A program made the position numbers and the translations under genes. A DNA stretch of 32,124 nt from Xanthobacteraceae bacterium (lineage in GTDB: Bacteria; Pseudomonadota; Alphaproteobacteria; Rhizobiales; Xanthobacteraceae), in assembly GCA_019752575.1 (NCBI GenBank), contig JAIELW010000030.1:1-32124 (forward strand). The letters run 5' to 3'. Under the pieces are notes generated by a model. It worked only from the letters and a program-made list of their open reading frames with translations. It made no database searches and was not told the origin of the DNA. Of the stretch, positions 1-9,216 are shown one piece after another. The first letter of the stretch is position 1; each line of letters opens with the position of its first letter.

Positions 1-77
1 CTAACGCCGGATGTTGCGAGGTTGATAACCCCGGAGACTACGCCACTTTCAATTCCAACCACTCCCGATACGGCACC
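1..77. repeat. Left copy of perfect 77-bp terminal inverted repeat
   Basis: Bases 1-77 are the exact reverse complement of 32048-32124. Identity stops at base 78 (g here, t expected from the other end). The 77 bases read as an internal piece of hicA, as they do at the right end, where the reading continues naturally into the rest of HicA. Here they run straight into a diguanylate cyclase gene. A perfect match of exactly 77 bases at both contig ends fits a de Bruijn-graph k-mer overlap; a real inverted duplication is the alternative. Confidence 0.95.
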
Positions 78-956
78 GAAGCGCAGGTCGAAGAACTTTA
101 TCTGAAGCATTTCTCCGCCGCGCACATCGGCGAACGCATCGACAAGGTCGGCACGCAGATCGCGGGCGAAATCGAGCAGGTCATGGCGATGATCCAGGCG
201 TCGATCGGGACCGCCGACGACTATTCGAAGTCTCTCGCCGGCGCGACGGCGGATATCTCGCATGACGGCGACCGCGAACAGGTCCGCACGATCGTGGAAT
301 CGCTCGTCAGCGCGACCCGCGAGGTGGAATCCAAGAACCAGGTCATGCAGCAGCGCCTGAAGGATTCGCGGCAGGAAATCCGTGAGCTTCAGGAAAACCT
401 CGAAGTCGTGCGCACCGAGTCGCTCACCGATCCGCTGACCACGCTCTCGAACCGCAAGTTCTTCGACGCCGCGATCGACGACATGATGAAACATGCGGCG
501 TCCTCCGGCGAGCCGCTTTCGGTGATCCTCACCGACATCGACCACTTCAAGAAATTCAACGACACCTACGGCCACCTGACCGGCGACCAGGTGCTGCGCC
601 TCGTTGCGGTGTCGCTCAAGCACAACGTAAAGGGGCAGGACATCGCCGCGCGCTACGGCGGCGAGGAGTTCGCGGTGGTGCTGCCGAACACCGCGCTGGC
701 CCAAGCCGTGACCGTCGCCGAGCACATTCGCCGCGCGGTGCAGAGCAAGGAACTGATGCGCCGCTCGACCGGGGAGACACTCGGCAAGGTTACGATCTCG
801 CTCGGCGTCGCGCAGTGGCGCAAGGGCGACGACGTCGCTTCCGTTCTGGAGCGCGCCGACAGTTGCCTCTATGCGGCCAAAGACGCAGGCCGCAACTGCG
901 TGATCGCGGAAACGGCGCTCGCCAAGCTGGAGAAAAGCCAGCCCAAGGTCGCGTAA
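3..956 (+). CDS. Diguanylate cyclase, GGDEF domain (5' truncated)
   Basis: This makes cyclic di-GMP from two GTP. The frame is open from base 3, but recognisable family sequence begins only after base 77; the first 25 codons are HicA-like. From about base 78 comes the helical N-terminal region usual for a rhizobial family of soluble cyclases (motif GERIDKVG, then the coiled stretch ending LQENLEVVRTESLTDPLTTL), followed by the GGDEF domain. The active-site motif is RYGGEEF at about 651-671, with the metal-binding segment TDIDHFKKFND upstream. The usual RxxD inhibitory site five residues before GGEEF reads KGQD, so product inhibition may be weak. No membrane segment or known sensor domain is visible in what remains. 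An internal ATG at 183 exists but would cut into conserved sequence. The gene converges on the TfoX-domain gene with only four bases between stops. Confidence 0.85.
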   Translation, partial: NAGCCEVDNPGDYATFNSNHSRYGTEAQVEELYLKHFSAAHIGERIDKVGTQIAGEIEQVMAMIQASIGTADDYSKSLAGATADISHDGDREQVRTIVESLVSATREVESKNQVMQQRLKDSRQEIRELQENLEVVRTESLTDPLTTLSNRKFFDAAIDDMMKHAASSGEPLSVILTDIDHFKKFNDTYGHLTGDQVLRLVAVSLKHNVKGQDIAARYGGEEFAVVLPNTALAQAVTVAEHIRRAVQSKELMRRSTGETLGKVTISLGVAQWRKGDDVASVLERADSCLYAAKDAGRNCVIAETALAKLEKSQPKVA

Positions 957-960
957 CCCT

Positions 961-1356
961 TTAGCGCCGTTTCGGCTTCTTCCTGGTTCCTGGCTCCGGT
1001 TTCGGAGCCTTTTTCGTTTTCGGCTTCTTGCCGCTCGCCGCGCGCTGCGCCGCGCCGAAGGCATCGCGCGCGAAGCCCGCAAATTCGTCGGGCTCGTCGT
1101 AGAGCCGCTCCGGCAGCTTCCAGTACGACAGCGCGATCTCCCGGCCCTTGGCCTTGTAGACGAAAGGTTCGGAATTCTCCGCGGCGAGTTTCGGAATCGT
1201 GAGATCGTCGGCCTTTAGATACAGTTCGCCGTCGGATTCCAGCGCGAACATGATGCCGTCGGCGAATACGCCGTGACCGCCGAACATGCGGCGCACGCTT
1301 ATCGTTCCGAATGTCGAGAAAAGTTCACGGATGGCCTCGGGATCGTCGAATGCCAT
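961..1356 (-). CDS. TfoX/Sxy N-terminal domain protein
   Basis: This is a 131-residue protein whose first ~100 residues match the TfoX N-terminal domain: an amphipathic start, then the motif VRRMFGGHGVFADGIMFAL, then KADDLTIPKL and a Tyr/Trp-containing segment. That domain is shared with the competence regulator Sxy/TfoX, but stand-alone alphaproteobacterial versions have no established role. The last ~25 residues are a Lys/Pro/Arg-rich basic tail (KKPKTKKAPKPEPGTRKKPKRR region), which could bind nucleic acid; that is inference. It starts 16 bases after sufA on the same strand and may be the last gene of the suf transcript, though no strong ribosome site is visible before the ATG. Confidence 0.8.
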   Translation of the reverse strand: MAFDDPEAIRELFSTFGTISVRRMFGGHGVFADGIMFALESDGELYLKADDLTIPKLAAENSEPFVYKAKGREIALSYWKLPERLYDEPDEFAGFARDAFGAAQRAASGKKPKTKKAPKPEPGTRKKPKRR

Positions 1357-1372
1357 CGAGCGTAAACCGTGT

Positions 1373-1750
1373 TTAGTGTGCGTGCTCAGCCTTCGCAGGC
1401 GTGATGGTCACCGACTCGCCGCAGCCGCAGGCCGAGGTCTCGTTCGGATTCTTGAATACGAATTTCGCGGACATCTTATCGACCGTGAAATCCATGGTGG
1501 TGCCGAGGAGAAACAGCACCGCCTTCGGGTCGATCAATACCTTGAGGCCGTTCACATCGACCACTTCGTCGCCGCGCTCGACGGTCTCCGCCAGATCCAT
1601 GGTGTAGGACATGCCGGCGCAGCCGCCGTTCTTCACGCCGACGCGCACGCCCGCGACCGGCGTCGAAGCGCGCGCGATCAACTCGCGGACGCGCGAAGCA
1701 GCGGCGTCGGTCACGGTCATCACGGCGGGTCTCGGACGGGGTGCGTTCAT
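1373..1750 (-). CDS. sufA: A-type Fe-S carrier protein SufA/IscA (HesB family)
   Basis: This is a 125-residue A-type carrier that receives Fe-S clusters from the SufBCD scaffold and passes them to apo-proteins. The three conserved cysteines are present: C44 in NGGCAGMSY and C108/C110 in the C-terminal NETSACGCGES motif. The start at 1750 gives an ~10-residue basic/proline leader before the usual MTVTDAAASRV start of the domain, so an internal ATG at 1720 is a possible alternative. It lies 57 bases downstream of sufT in the same orientation, as the last core gene of the suf cluster. The symbol sufA is chosen from context; erpA or iscA would describe the same fold. Confidence 0.9.
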   Translation of the reverse strand: MNAPRPRPAVMTVTDAAASRVRELIARASTPVAGVRVGVKNGGCAGMSYTMDLAETVERGDEVVDVNGLKVLIDPKAVLFLLGTTMDFTVDKMSAKFVFKNPNETSACGCGESVTITPAKAEHAH

Positions 1751-1807
1751 AAGGGCGACTCTAACTGGCCTATTCTACCGAAGCGTTACATGCACTTTTA
1801 CTTGGGG

Positions 1808-2185
1808 TCACCACAGGTTCAGCGCAACCCTGGCATCCTCGGACATGCGGCTCTGGTCCCAGGGCGGGTCGAATACGACCTTGACCTTCACGGGACCTAC
1901 GCCCTGCACCGAGGAGACCGCGTTTTCGACCATGCCGGGAAGCTCCACGGCGGCCGGGCAGTTCGGCGAGGTCAGGGTCATATCGACCGCGACCTGGCGG
2001 TCGTCGGCGATATCGACCTTGTAGATCAGGCCAAGCTCGTAAATATCGACCGGAATTTCCGGGTCGTAGACCGTCTTCAGCGCGGTCACGATGTCGTCGG
2101 TCAGCCGCGCGAGTTCGGCGTCCGGAATCGCCGACTGGATCGACGGGGCGTTCGGGGTCGCCTGCGGTTTGGTTTCTTCGCTCAT
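1808..2185 (-). CDS. sufT: SUF system protein SufT (MIP18/DUF59 family)
   Basis: This 125-residue protein carries a MIP18/DUF59 domain, with the motifs YDPEIPVDIYELGLIY and TLTSPNCPAA. The cysteine of the second motif is the conserved residue of the family. SufT proteins help mature Fe-S proteins when demand is high; the exact chemistry is not settled. The first ~20 residues are a Pro/Gln/Thr-rich leader before the domain. The gene follows sufS by 45 bases and precedes sufA by 57, the usual alphaproteobacterial order. Confidence 0.9.
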   Translation of the reverse strand: MSEETKPQATPNAPSIQSAIPDAELARLTDDIVTALKTVYDPEIPVDIYELGLIYKVDIADDRQVAVDMTLTSPNCPAAVELPGMVENAVSSVQGVGPVKVKVVFDPPWDQSRMSEDARVALNLW

Positions 2186-2230
2186 GGGGTCAGCTTTTAC
2201 ACCAAAAAAGGGCGGTTATGCGAACCGGCC

Positions 2231-3469
2231 TTACTTGAACATATCCTGCGCTTTTAGCAGCGCTGCAGCCAGCGCATCGACCTCTTCCTTCGTGTTGTAG
2301 AGCGCAAACGACGCGCGGCAGGTGGCGGTGCAGCCGTAGCGCTTGAGTAACGGCAGCGCGCAATGGGTTCCCGCGCGGACCGCGACCCCTTGCCGGTCGA
2401 TCACGGTCGCAACATCGTGCGGATGCGCGTTCGCGATCTCGAACGAGAGGATTGCGCCCTTCTCTTTGGCGCGGCCGTAGAACTTCAGGCTGTTGATGCG
2501 CGAAAGCTTCTGGGTCGCGTAATCGAGCAGCATCTTTTCGTGCGCCGCGATATTGGCGTGTCCGAGCGCTTGCACATAATCGATCGCGGCACCGAGACCG
2601 ACGGCGGGCACGATCGCGGGCGTGCCGGCCTCGAATTTATGCGGCGGCTCGCCGTAGCTGATCGTCTCTTCTGAAACATCGCGGATCATTTCGCCGCCGC
2701 CCAAGAACGGCGGCAAGCGGTCGAGCCACTCACGCTTCGCGTACAAAACGCCGATGCCCGAAGGTCCATAGAGCTTGTGGCCGGTGAAGACATAGAAGTC
2801 GCAATCGAGGTCCTGCACGTCGGGCGACAGATGCACCGCGCCCTGGCTGCCATCCACCAGCACCGGGATGCCGCGCGCATGCGCGAACTTCACGACTTGC
2901 TTGACCGGCACGACGGTGCCGAGCGCATTCGACATCTGCGTGATCGCGACGATCTTAGTGCGCTTGGTGAGGAGCTTCTCGAATTCGCCGATCAGGAAAT
3001 TGCCGTCTTCATCGACCGGCGCCCATTTGATCACCGCGCCTTTGCGCTCGCGGTGATAGTGCCAGGGCACGATGTTCGAGTGGTGTTCCATGATCGAGAG
3101 CACGATCTCGTCGCCCTCGCCGATCTCCGCGAGACCGAACGACGCCGCGACGAGGTTGATGGCCTCGGTGGCATTCTTCGTGAAGACGATTTCGGAGGCC
3201 GATTTCGCGTTCAGATACCCGCGCACTTTCTCGCGCGCGCCTTCGTAAGCCTCGGTCGCGGCATTCGCGAGATAATGCAGCCCGCGATGCACGTTGGCAT
3301 ATTCATGCTCGTAGGCATGGCGCATCCGGTCGAGCACCTGCACCGGCTTCTGCGCGGAGGCGGCGTTGTCGAGATAGACCAGCTTCTTACCGTAGATTTC
3401 CTTCGACAAAATCGGGAAGTCGGCGCGCACCTTCGCGATGTCGAAGTGCGCTTTGGCGGGCGCGTTCAC
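2231..3469 (-). CDS. sufS: Cysteine desulfurase SufS (class II)
   Basis: This PLP enzyme takes sulfur from L-cysteine as a persulfide for cluster assembly. The protein is 412 residues, the normal length. PLP contacts include the EHHSNIVPW segment (~residues 128-136), and the PLP lysine is K232 in FTGHKLYGPSG. The sulfur-accepting cysteine is C370 in RAGTHCALPLL, the class II pattern. The start is the GTG at 3467-3469, which overlaps the sufD stop (GTGA); the open frame extends further upstream but that extension is only a shadow of sufD. No sufE or sufU partner is in the window. Confidence 0.95.
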   Translation of the reverse strand: MNAPAKAHFDIAKVRADFPILSKEIYGKKLVYLDNAASAQKPVQVLDRMRHAYEHEYANVHRGLHYLANAATEAYEGAREKVRGYLNAKSASEIVFTKNATEAINLVAASFGLAEIGEGDEIVLSIMEHHSNIVPWHYHRERKGAVIKWAPVDEDGNFLIGEFEKLLTKRTKIVAITQMSNALGTVVPVKQVVKFAHARGIPVLVDGSQGAVHLSPDVQDLDCDFYVFTGHKLYGPSGIGVLYAKREWLDRLPPFLGGGEMIRDVSEETISYGEPPHKFEAGTPAIVPAVGLGAAIDYVQALGHANIAAHEKMLLDYATQKLSRINSLKFYGRAKEKGAILSFEIANAHPHDVATVIDRQGVAVRAGTHCALPLLKRYGCTATCRASFALYNTKEEVDALAAALLKAQDMFK

Positions 3470-4788
3470 TTGACCGCTCTCGCTGCGAGCCAGGCGCTCG
3501 CACGGCTCATCACGGCATCGCGGATTTTCTGGTTCTCGATGGTCTCGATCGCTTCGCCGAAGAAGGACTGAATGAGCAGGCTCTCGGCTTCCTTCTTCGG
3601 AATGCCGCGTGCGCGCAGATAAAACAGCAGGTCGTCGTCGAGCGCGCCCGTGGTGGCACCATGCGCGCACTGCACGTCGTCGGCGAAAATTTCTAGTTCG
3701 GGTTTGTTGTCCATCTCGGCGCTCTCGCCCAAGAGGAGCGCCGCCGACATCATGCGGCCGTCGGTTTTCTGCGCGTCGGGGCGCACGACAATGAGACCCT
3801 GAAAGACGCCGCGCGACTCATCATCGAGCACGGTCTTGAACAGCTCGCGGCTCTCGCCGCCCGGCTGCGCGTGATCGACCTCCAGCGTCATGTCCGTATG
3901 CTGCTTGCCGCGCAGGAGCGTCGCGCCAGAGATCAGCGCGCGAATGTCTTTGCCGGCGAACGCGAAAGGAACGGTATGCCGCGAGACGGCTGCCCCCGTC
4001 GTCAGCGCAAACGAACGGAAGCGGCTCTTTGCTCCCGCGGCGGCAATCGTCATCGACAGATGGATCGCCTTGTCGCCTTCCGCCTGCACGCGCACGATAT
4101 CGAGTTCGGCGTCGTCGGCGACGGAAAGCTGCAGGATCGTGTTGGTCTGGTAGGCGACCGCATCCGGCCCCGCATGGGACTGGACGATGGTCGCCTGCGC
4201 CTTTTTGCCGACCTTTACCACCGCGCGGCCGAAGACGCTGACCGGCGACGTGCCGGTCACGATGTGGCGGATGTGAATCGGTTTTGCGATCTGCGCGCCC
4301 GGCGCAATATCGATCACGACGCCTTCGTTCAGCGCGGCGGTATTCAGCGCGAACACCGCGTCATACTTGCTCGGGTTCAGGCCCGCGAGCAGTTGCGGCA
4401 GCGTAGGATCAGACTTCAGCGCATCAGCGAGCGTCGATATGCGCAAGCCCTGCTCCAGACCTTTGAGCTTGGAGAGTTCCGCCGCGAACGCGCCGTTGAC
4501 GAAAGTGATTTCACGCGCGCCGATGTCGGAGAGTACATCGTTCTTGTTCGCCTCGGCGATCGCGCGCGCATCCGGTTTTCCCGCGAGCGGCGCCATCTCG
4601 CGCAACAACACGCGCAGATCGGTGTATTTCCATTCCTCGACGCGGCGGTGCGGCAGGCCCTTCTCGGCGAACAAGCGCAGCGCCTTCTCGCGCAGGGCGC
4701 GGATCGGCTCCGGCGCCGGGAGCGCCGAAAGCGCATCCGAATACTGCGTCTCCGCAGCCGTGCGCATCATTTTTACTTCAGCGTTCAC
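3466..4788 (-). CDS. sufD: Fe-S scaffold subunit SufD
   Basis: This is the subunit of the SufBC2D scaffold that pairs with SufB and SufC and is needed for iron entry. The 440-residue product shows the SufBD family pattern: an N-terminal helical part (RRVEEWKYTDLRVLL), a long beta-helix core, and the C-terminal motif VQCAHGATTGALDDDLLFYLRARGI, with the conserved histidine and the FGEAIETI segment. The start chosen is GTG at 4786-4788, which has GAGG six bases upstream. A TTG at 4800 that overlaps the sufC stop (TTGA) is possible but has no better ribosome site. The 3' end overlaps the sufS start by four bases, so translation is probably coupled. Confidence 0.93.
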   Translation of the reverse strand: MNAEVKMMRTAAETQYSDALSALPAPEPIRALREKALRLFAEKGLPHRRVEEWKYTDLRVLLREMAPLAGKPDARAIAEANKNDVLSDIGAREITFVNGAFAAELSKLKGLEQGLRISTLADALKSDPTLPQLLAGLNPSKYDAVFALNTAALNEGVVIDIAPGAQIAKPIHIRHIVTGTSPVSVFGRAVVKVGKKAQATIVQSHAGPDAVAYQTNTILQLSVADDAELDIVRVQAEGDKAIHLSMTIAAAGAKSRFRSFALTTGAAVSRHTVPFAFAGKDIRALISGATLLRGKQHTDMTLEVDHAQPGGESRELFKTVLDDESRGVFQGLIVVRPDAQKTDGRMMSAALLLGESAEMDNKPELEIFADDVQCAHGATTGALDDDLLFYLRARGIPKKEAESLLIQSFFGEAIETIENQKIRDAVMSRASAWLAARAVK

Positions 4789-4796
4789 GTTCGACC

Positions 4797-5549
4797 TCAA
4801 GCCGCGTTGTCGTAGGCGGCATAGCCTTTGGCTTCGAGTTCGTGCGCAAGCTCCGGCCCGCCGGTGCGCACGATCTTACCCTTGGCCATCACGTGGACCA
4901 CGTCCGGCACGATGTGATCCAAAAGGCGCTGATAGTGCGTAATCACGAGGAAGCCGCGGTTTTTCGCACGCAGGCGGTTCACGCCCTCGGCAACAATCTT
5001 CAGCGCGTCGATGTCGAGGCCGGAGTCGGTTTCATCCAGCACGCACATCTTGGGCTCAAGAAGCGCCATCTGGAGAATTTCGTTGCGCTTCTTCTCGCCG
5101 CCAGAGAAGCCGACGTTCACGGGGCGTTTCAGCATGTCCTGATCGATATTTAATTCCTTCGCCTTCTCGCGCACGAAGCGGAGGAAATCGGGCGTGGAAA
5201 GTTCCTCGTCGCCGCGCTTCTTGCGGACGGCATTCACTGCCGTGCGGAAGAATGTCATCGAGGCGACGCCCGGAATTTCGATCGGATACTGGAACGCGAG
5301 GAACAGGCCCTTGGCCGCGCGCTCGTCGGGCTCGAGCGAAAGCAGGTCTTCGCCTTCGAGCGTGGCCGTGCCGCCGGTGACTTCGTAATCGCTTTTGCCC
5401 GCGAGCACATAAGAGAGCGTGGATTTGCCGGAGCCGTTCGGCCCCATGATCGCGTGGACTTCGCCCGCGTTCACGGCAAGCGAAAGGCCGCGCAGGATTT
5501 CCTTGTCTTCGACCCGCGCCTGGAGATTTTTTACTTCGAGTAACGCCAT
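4797..5549 (-). CDS. sufC: Fe-S assembly ATPase SufC
   Basis: SufC is the ABC-type ATPase of the SufBC2D scaffold. The 250-residue product has Walker A GPNGSGKST (~36-44), a Q-loop in AFQYPIEIPGV, the signature GFSGGEKKRNEI, Walker B with MCVLDETDSGLDID and the switch histidine in FLVITHYQRLL. The SufC-typical DETDSGLD variant separates it from transporter ATPases. The start at 5549 is one base after the sufB stop; a frame extension to 5582 would lie inside sufB and is rejected. The gene is followed by sufD with about eight bases between. Confidence 0.95.
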   Translation of the reverse strand: MALLEVKNLQARVEDKEILRGLSLAVNAGEVHAIMGPNGSGKSTLSYVLAGKSDYEVTGGTATLEGEDLLSLEPDERAAKGLFLAFQYPIEIPGVASMTFFRTAVNAVRKKRGDEELSTPDFLRFVREKAKELNIDQDMLKRPVNVGFSGGEKKRNEILQMALLEPKMCVLDETDSGLDIDALKIVAEGVNRLRAKNRGFLVITHYQRLLDHIVPDVVHVMAKGKIVRTGGPELAHELEAKGYAAYDNAA

Positions 5550-5550
5550 T

Positions 5551-7035
<1,485 letters not shown>

Positions 7036-7047
7036 TCTTTTTACTCG

Positions 7048-8214
7048 TTATGCGGCGCGTGCGCCGCGCTTGTTGAGAGACGTATAAACCTTCGACCAGA
7101 CCTGAAGGAACTGCGTCACATCCGCGTCGGTCGTATTCCAGCCCATGCTCACGCGCATGGCACCCTTGACGAGTTCGGGGTCAACGCGCATCGCTTTCAG
7201 GGTTTCCGAAGCGGCGACCTTGCCCGATGAGCAGGCAGAACCGGAGCTGATCGCAACCCCTTCGAGATCGAAAGCGATAATCGCGGTTTCCGCGCTGACG
7301 CCCGGCGCCGAAAAATAGGTCGTGTTCGGAAGCCGCGCCGCGCGCTCGGAAAAAATCACCGCCTCGCGCGCCACCGCGCGAATGCCGTTCTCGATTTTCG
7401 CGCGCAGCGCGCCGAGACGGGAGCCTTCCGGCGTCAGCGTCTGGCCCGCTTCGCTCGCAGCCGCGCCGAAACCGGCGATCGCCGCGACATTCTCGGTGCC
7501 GCCGCGCCTGCCCCGTTCCTGCCCGCCGCCGCGCATGAAAGCCGGCACGCGCGTATCGGGGTGGCGCGCGATCAGCGCGCCCGTGCCTTGCGGCCCGCCG
7601 AGCTTGTGCGCCGAAATCGAAACCAGATCCGCGCCGCTTTCGGCGACGTTGAACGGAATTTTGCCCGCTACCTGCACCGCGTCGGTGTGGAAAACGCCGC
7701 CTGCATCACGTACCCGTTCGGCGATTTCGCGCAGCGGCTGCAGGGCACCGGTCTCGTTGTTCGCGGCCATCACGGAAACGAAAGCGCGTTGCGCATTCGC
7801 GCGTTGCGCGTCGAGCAAATCCTGCAACGCAGCCACGCTTACGATGCCGTTTTCATCGACCGGCAGAATATCGATCTTGTCGCCGAACCTTCCGCCCGCG
7901 CGCACCGAAGGATGCTCGACGCTGGAGACGATCAAGACATCGCAGCGAACCGGCTTGCCTTCGAGTTCTAGTTCCGGCGAGAGCGCCGCCAGGTTCGACT
8001 CGGTCGCGCCGCTCGTGAAGGTGATCGCATCAGGATCCGCGCCCAGAAGCGCGGCCACGCGCCTGCGCGCATCTTCGACGATCGCACGCGCCGCCCGCCC
8101 CTCGGTATGGACCGACGAGGCGTTGGCAGGCGCGAGCATGGCCGCCGCCACAGCCTCTTTCGCCGCCGCGCGCGGCAGGCTGGTCGCGTTGTAGTCGAGA
8201 TAAACCCGTGCCAT
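7048..8214 (-). CDS. Cysteine desulfurase, class I (NifS/IscS-like), first gene of suf operon
   Basis: This is a second PLP cysteine desulfurase, separate from SufS. The 388-residue protein begins with YLDYNATS, has the PLP lysine K204 in SISAHKLGGPQG and the mobile-loop cysteine C328 in SSGSACSSGK, the class I pattern. In rhizobial genomes such a gene often opens the suf operon (called sufS2 or nifS-like there). It is shorter near the active loop than E. coli IscS. The ATG at 8214 has only a weak ribosome site. Its leader is about 125 bases and starts at the iron-box promoter described below. The regulator gene (iscR or rirA type) that often precedes it elsewhere is absent. Confidence 0.92.
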   Translation of the reverse strand: MARVYLDYNATSLPRAAAKEAVAAAMLAPANASSVHTEGRAARAIVEDARRRVAALLGADPDAITFTSGATESNLAALSPELELEGKPVRCDVLIVSSVEHPSVRAGGRFGDKIDILPVDENGIVSVAALQDLLDAQRANAQRAFVSVMAANNETGALQPLREIAERVRDAGGVFHTDAVQVAGKIPFNVAESGADLVSISAHKLGGPQGTGALIARHPDTRVPAFMRGGGQERGRRGGTENVAAIAGFGAAASEAGQTLTPEGSRLGALRAKIENGIRAVAREAVIFSERAARLPNTTYFSAPGVSAETAIIAFDLEGVAISSGSACSSGKVAASETLKAMRVDPELVKGAMRVSMGWNTTDADVTQFLQVWSKVYTSLNKRGARAA

Positions 8215-8333
8215 CGCTCAGTTCCCGAAGCCGAAAAACCTTGCTTTTCGAACCTCGTATTGTTTAAGAGAGAAAGCTCGAAGCGTGGGAACGCGTGGCT
8301 ATCGATGGCTGGCGCCGCCGAGCGGAATCTCTA

Positions 8334-8350
8334 TTTAGAATTATTCTAAA
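8334..8350 (-). promoter_or_regulatory. Irr-type iron control element (ICE box) of suf operon
   Basis: This is a perfect 7-3-7 inverted repeat, TTTAGAA-TTA-TTCTAAA. It closely resembles the iron control element bound by the heme-sensing Fur-family regulator Irr in Rhizobiales, as I recall that motif. It overlaps the -10 and start region of the suf promoter, so binding should block initiation, fitting the known role of Irr as a repressor of iron-using genes when iron is low. The Irr identity is inference from the motif; the palindrome is seen directly. Confidence 0.75.
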
Positions 8351-8376
8351 GTAGGCTGGTCGCACCCTCAAGTCAA
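8348..8376 (-). promoter_or_regulatory. Sigma-70-type promoter of suf operon
   Basis: On the minus strand, TTGACT (8376-8371) and TACTTT (8353-8348) are separated by exactly 17 bases. The expected start of transcription is near 8341, giving a leader of about 127 bases before the desulfurase ATG at 8214. The iron box overlaps the -10 hexamer. No comparable promoter is obvious for the divergent hydrolase gene. Confidence 0.7.
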
Positions 8377-8434
8377 CCGGCCCGGAACCCTGCGCACCCC
8401 TTAGATAAGCGCGAGAACGACGGAACAACACCCT

Positions 8435-9097
8435 ATGCCTGAAGTGATTTTTACCGGCGAAGAAGGCCGCCTCGAAGGCCGGTTTCAGCCGGGCCGCAGC
8501 CGCACCAGCCCCATCGCCATCATCCTGCATCCGCATCCGCAGTTCGGCGGCACGATGAACAATCCGGTCGTCTATCACCTCTATTATGCCTTCGCGAACC
8601 GAGGCTTTTCGGTGCTTCGCTTCAACTTCCGCGGCGTCGGCCGCAGCCAGGGCACCTTCGATCACGGCCAGGGCGAGTTGTCCGATGCCGCCGCCGCGCT
8701 CGACTGGGTGCAGAGCGCAAATCCGGAAGCGCGCGCGTGCTGGATCGCCGGCTTCTCGTTCGGCGCGTGGATCGGCATGCAACTCTTGATGCGCCGTCCT
8801 GAGGTCGAAGGCTTCCTTTCGATCGCCGCTCCCGCGAGCCTCTACGATTTCTCGTTCCTCGCGCCCTGCCCGTCGTCGGGTCTCTTCGTCCATGGCGACA
8901 AGGATGCCGTCGTTCCCGTCTCCTCGGTCGGCACGCTCGTGGAAAAGCTCAAGACGCAAAAGGGCATCGTGATCGAGCAGAACATCATGAAGGGCGCGAA
9001 CCATTTCTTCGATGGCAAGGTCGAGAACCTGATGGAAGTCGTGAACGAGTATCTCGACCGGCGGCTCCCGAACGAGCGCGCGAACACCGCGGCTTGA
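8435..9097 (+). CDS. Alpha/beta hydrolase
   Basis: This 220-residue soluble hydrolase has an alpha/beta fold. The nucleophile elbow is GFSFG with S108; the candidate acid is D157 in HGDKDAVVP and the catalytic histidine is H190 in KGANHFF. An HPHPQFGGTMNNP segment near residue 32 matches the oxyanion region of the small hydrolases related to dienelactone hydrolase/COG2945. The substrate is unknown. It is transcribed divergently from the suf operon across a 220-base gap that contains the suf promoter. A ribosome site before the ATG is weak. A REP-type repeat follows the stop. Confidence 0.85.
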   Translation: MPEVIFTGEEGRLEGRFQPGRSRTSPIAIILHPHPQFGGTMNNPVVYHLYYAFANRGFSVLRFNFRGVGRSQGTFDHGQGELSDAAAALDWVQSANPEARACWIAGFSFGAWIGMQLLMRRPEVEGFLSIAAPASLYDFSFLAPCPSSGLFVHGDKDAVVPVSSVGTLVEKLKTQKGIVIEQNIMKGANHFFDGKVENLMEVVNEYLDRRLPNERANTAA

Positions 9098-9120
9098 GCT
9101 GCACCTGAAACTTTTTCGCC

Positions 9121-9203
9121 ATGGCCGGGCTCGTCCCGGCCATCCACCTCTTTACGACACTGATAGTTGGAAAGGCGTGGATGCCCGGCACAAGGCCGGG
9201 CAT
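9121..9203. repeat. REP pair in inverted orientation (REPIN-like), family A
   Basis: There are two short palindromes facing each other: ATGGCCGGG-ctcgt-CCCGGCCAT (9121-9143) and ATGCCCGGC-acaag-GCCGGGCAT (9181-9203). Each has a nine-base perfect stem. They are joined by ~37 bases whose ends (CCAC...GTGG, with CTTT...AAAG inside) can also pair. The second is an inverted near-copy of the first. This is the layout of mobile REP doublets moved by RAYT-type enzymes. No such enzyme is in the window. The element lies between the convergent hydrolase and anmK genes and may also stop transcription. Confidence 0.8.
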
Positions 9204-9216
9204 GACGAGTTAGTAC

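Noticed and set aside
3470-3670. 67-residue N-terminal extension of SufS
   Set aside because: It lies wholly inside sufD and is not SufS-like; the GTG at 3469 gives the normal length.
8985-9203. Small minus-strand protein starting MPGLVPGIHAF
   Set aside because: It is translated REP sequence, a frequent false gene in this group of bacteria.
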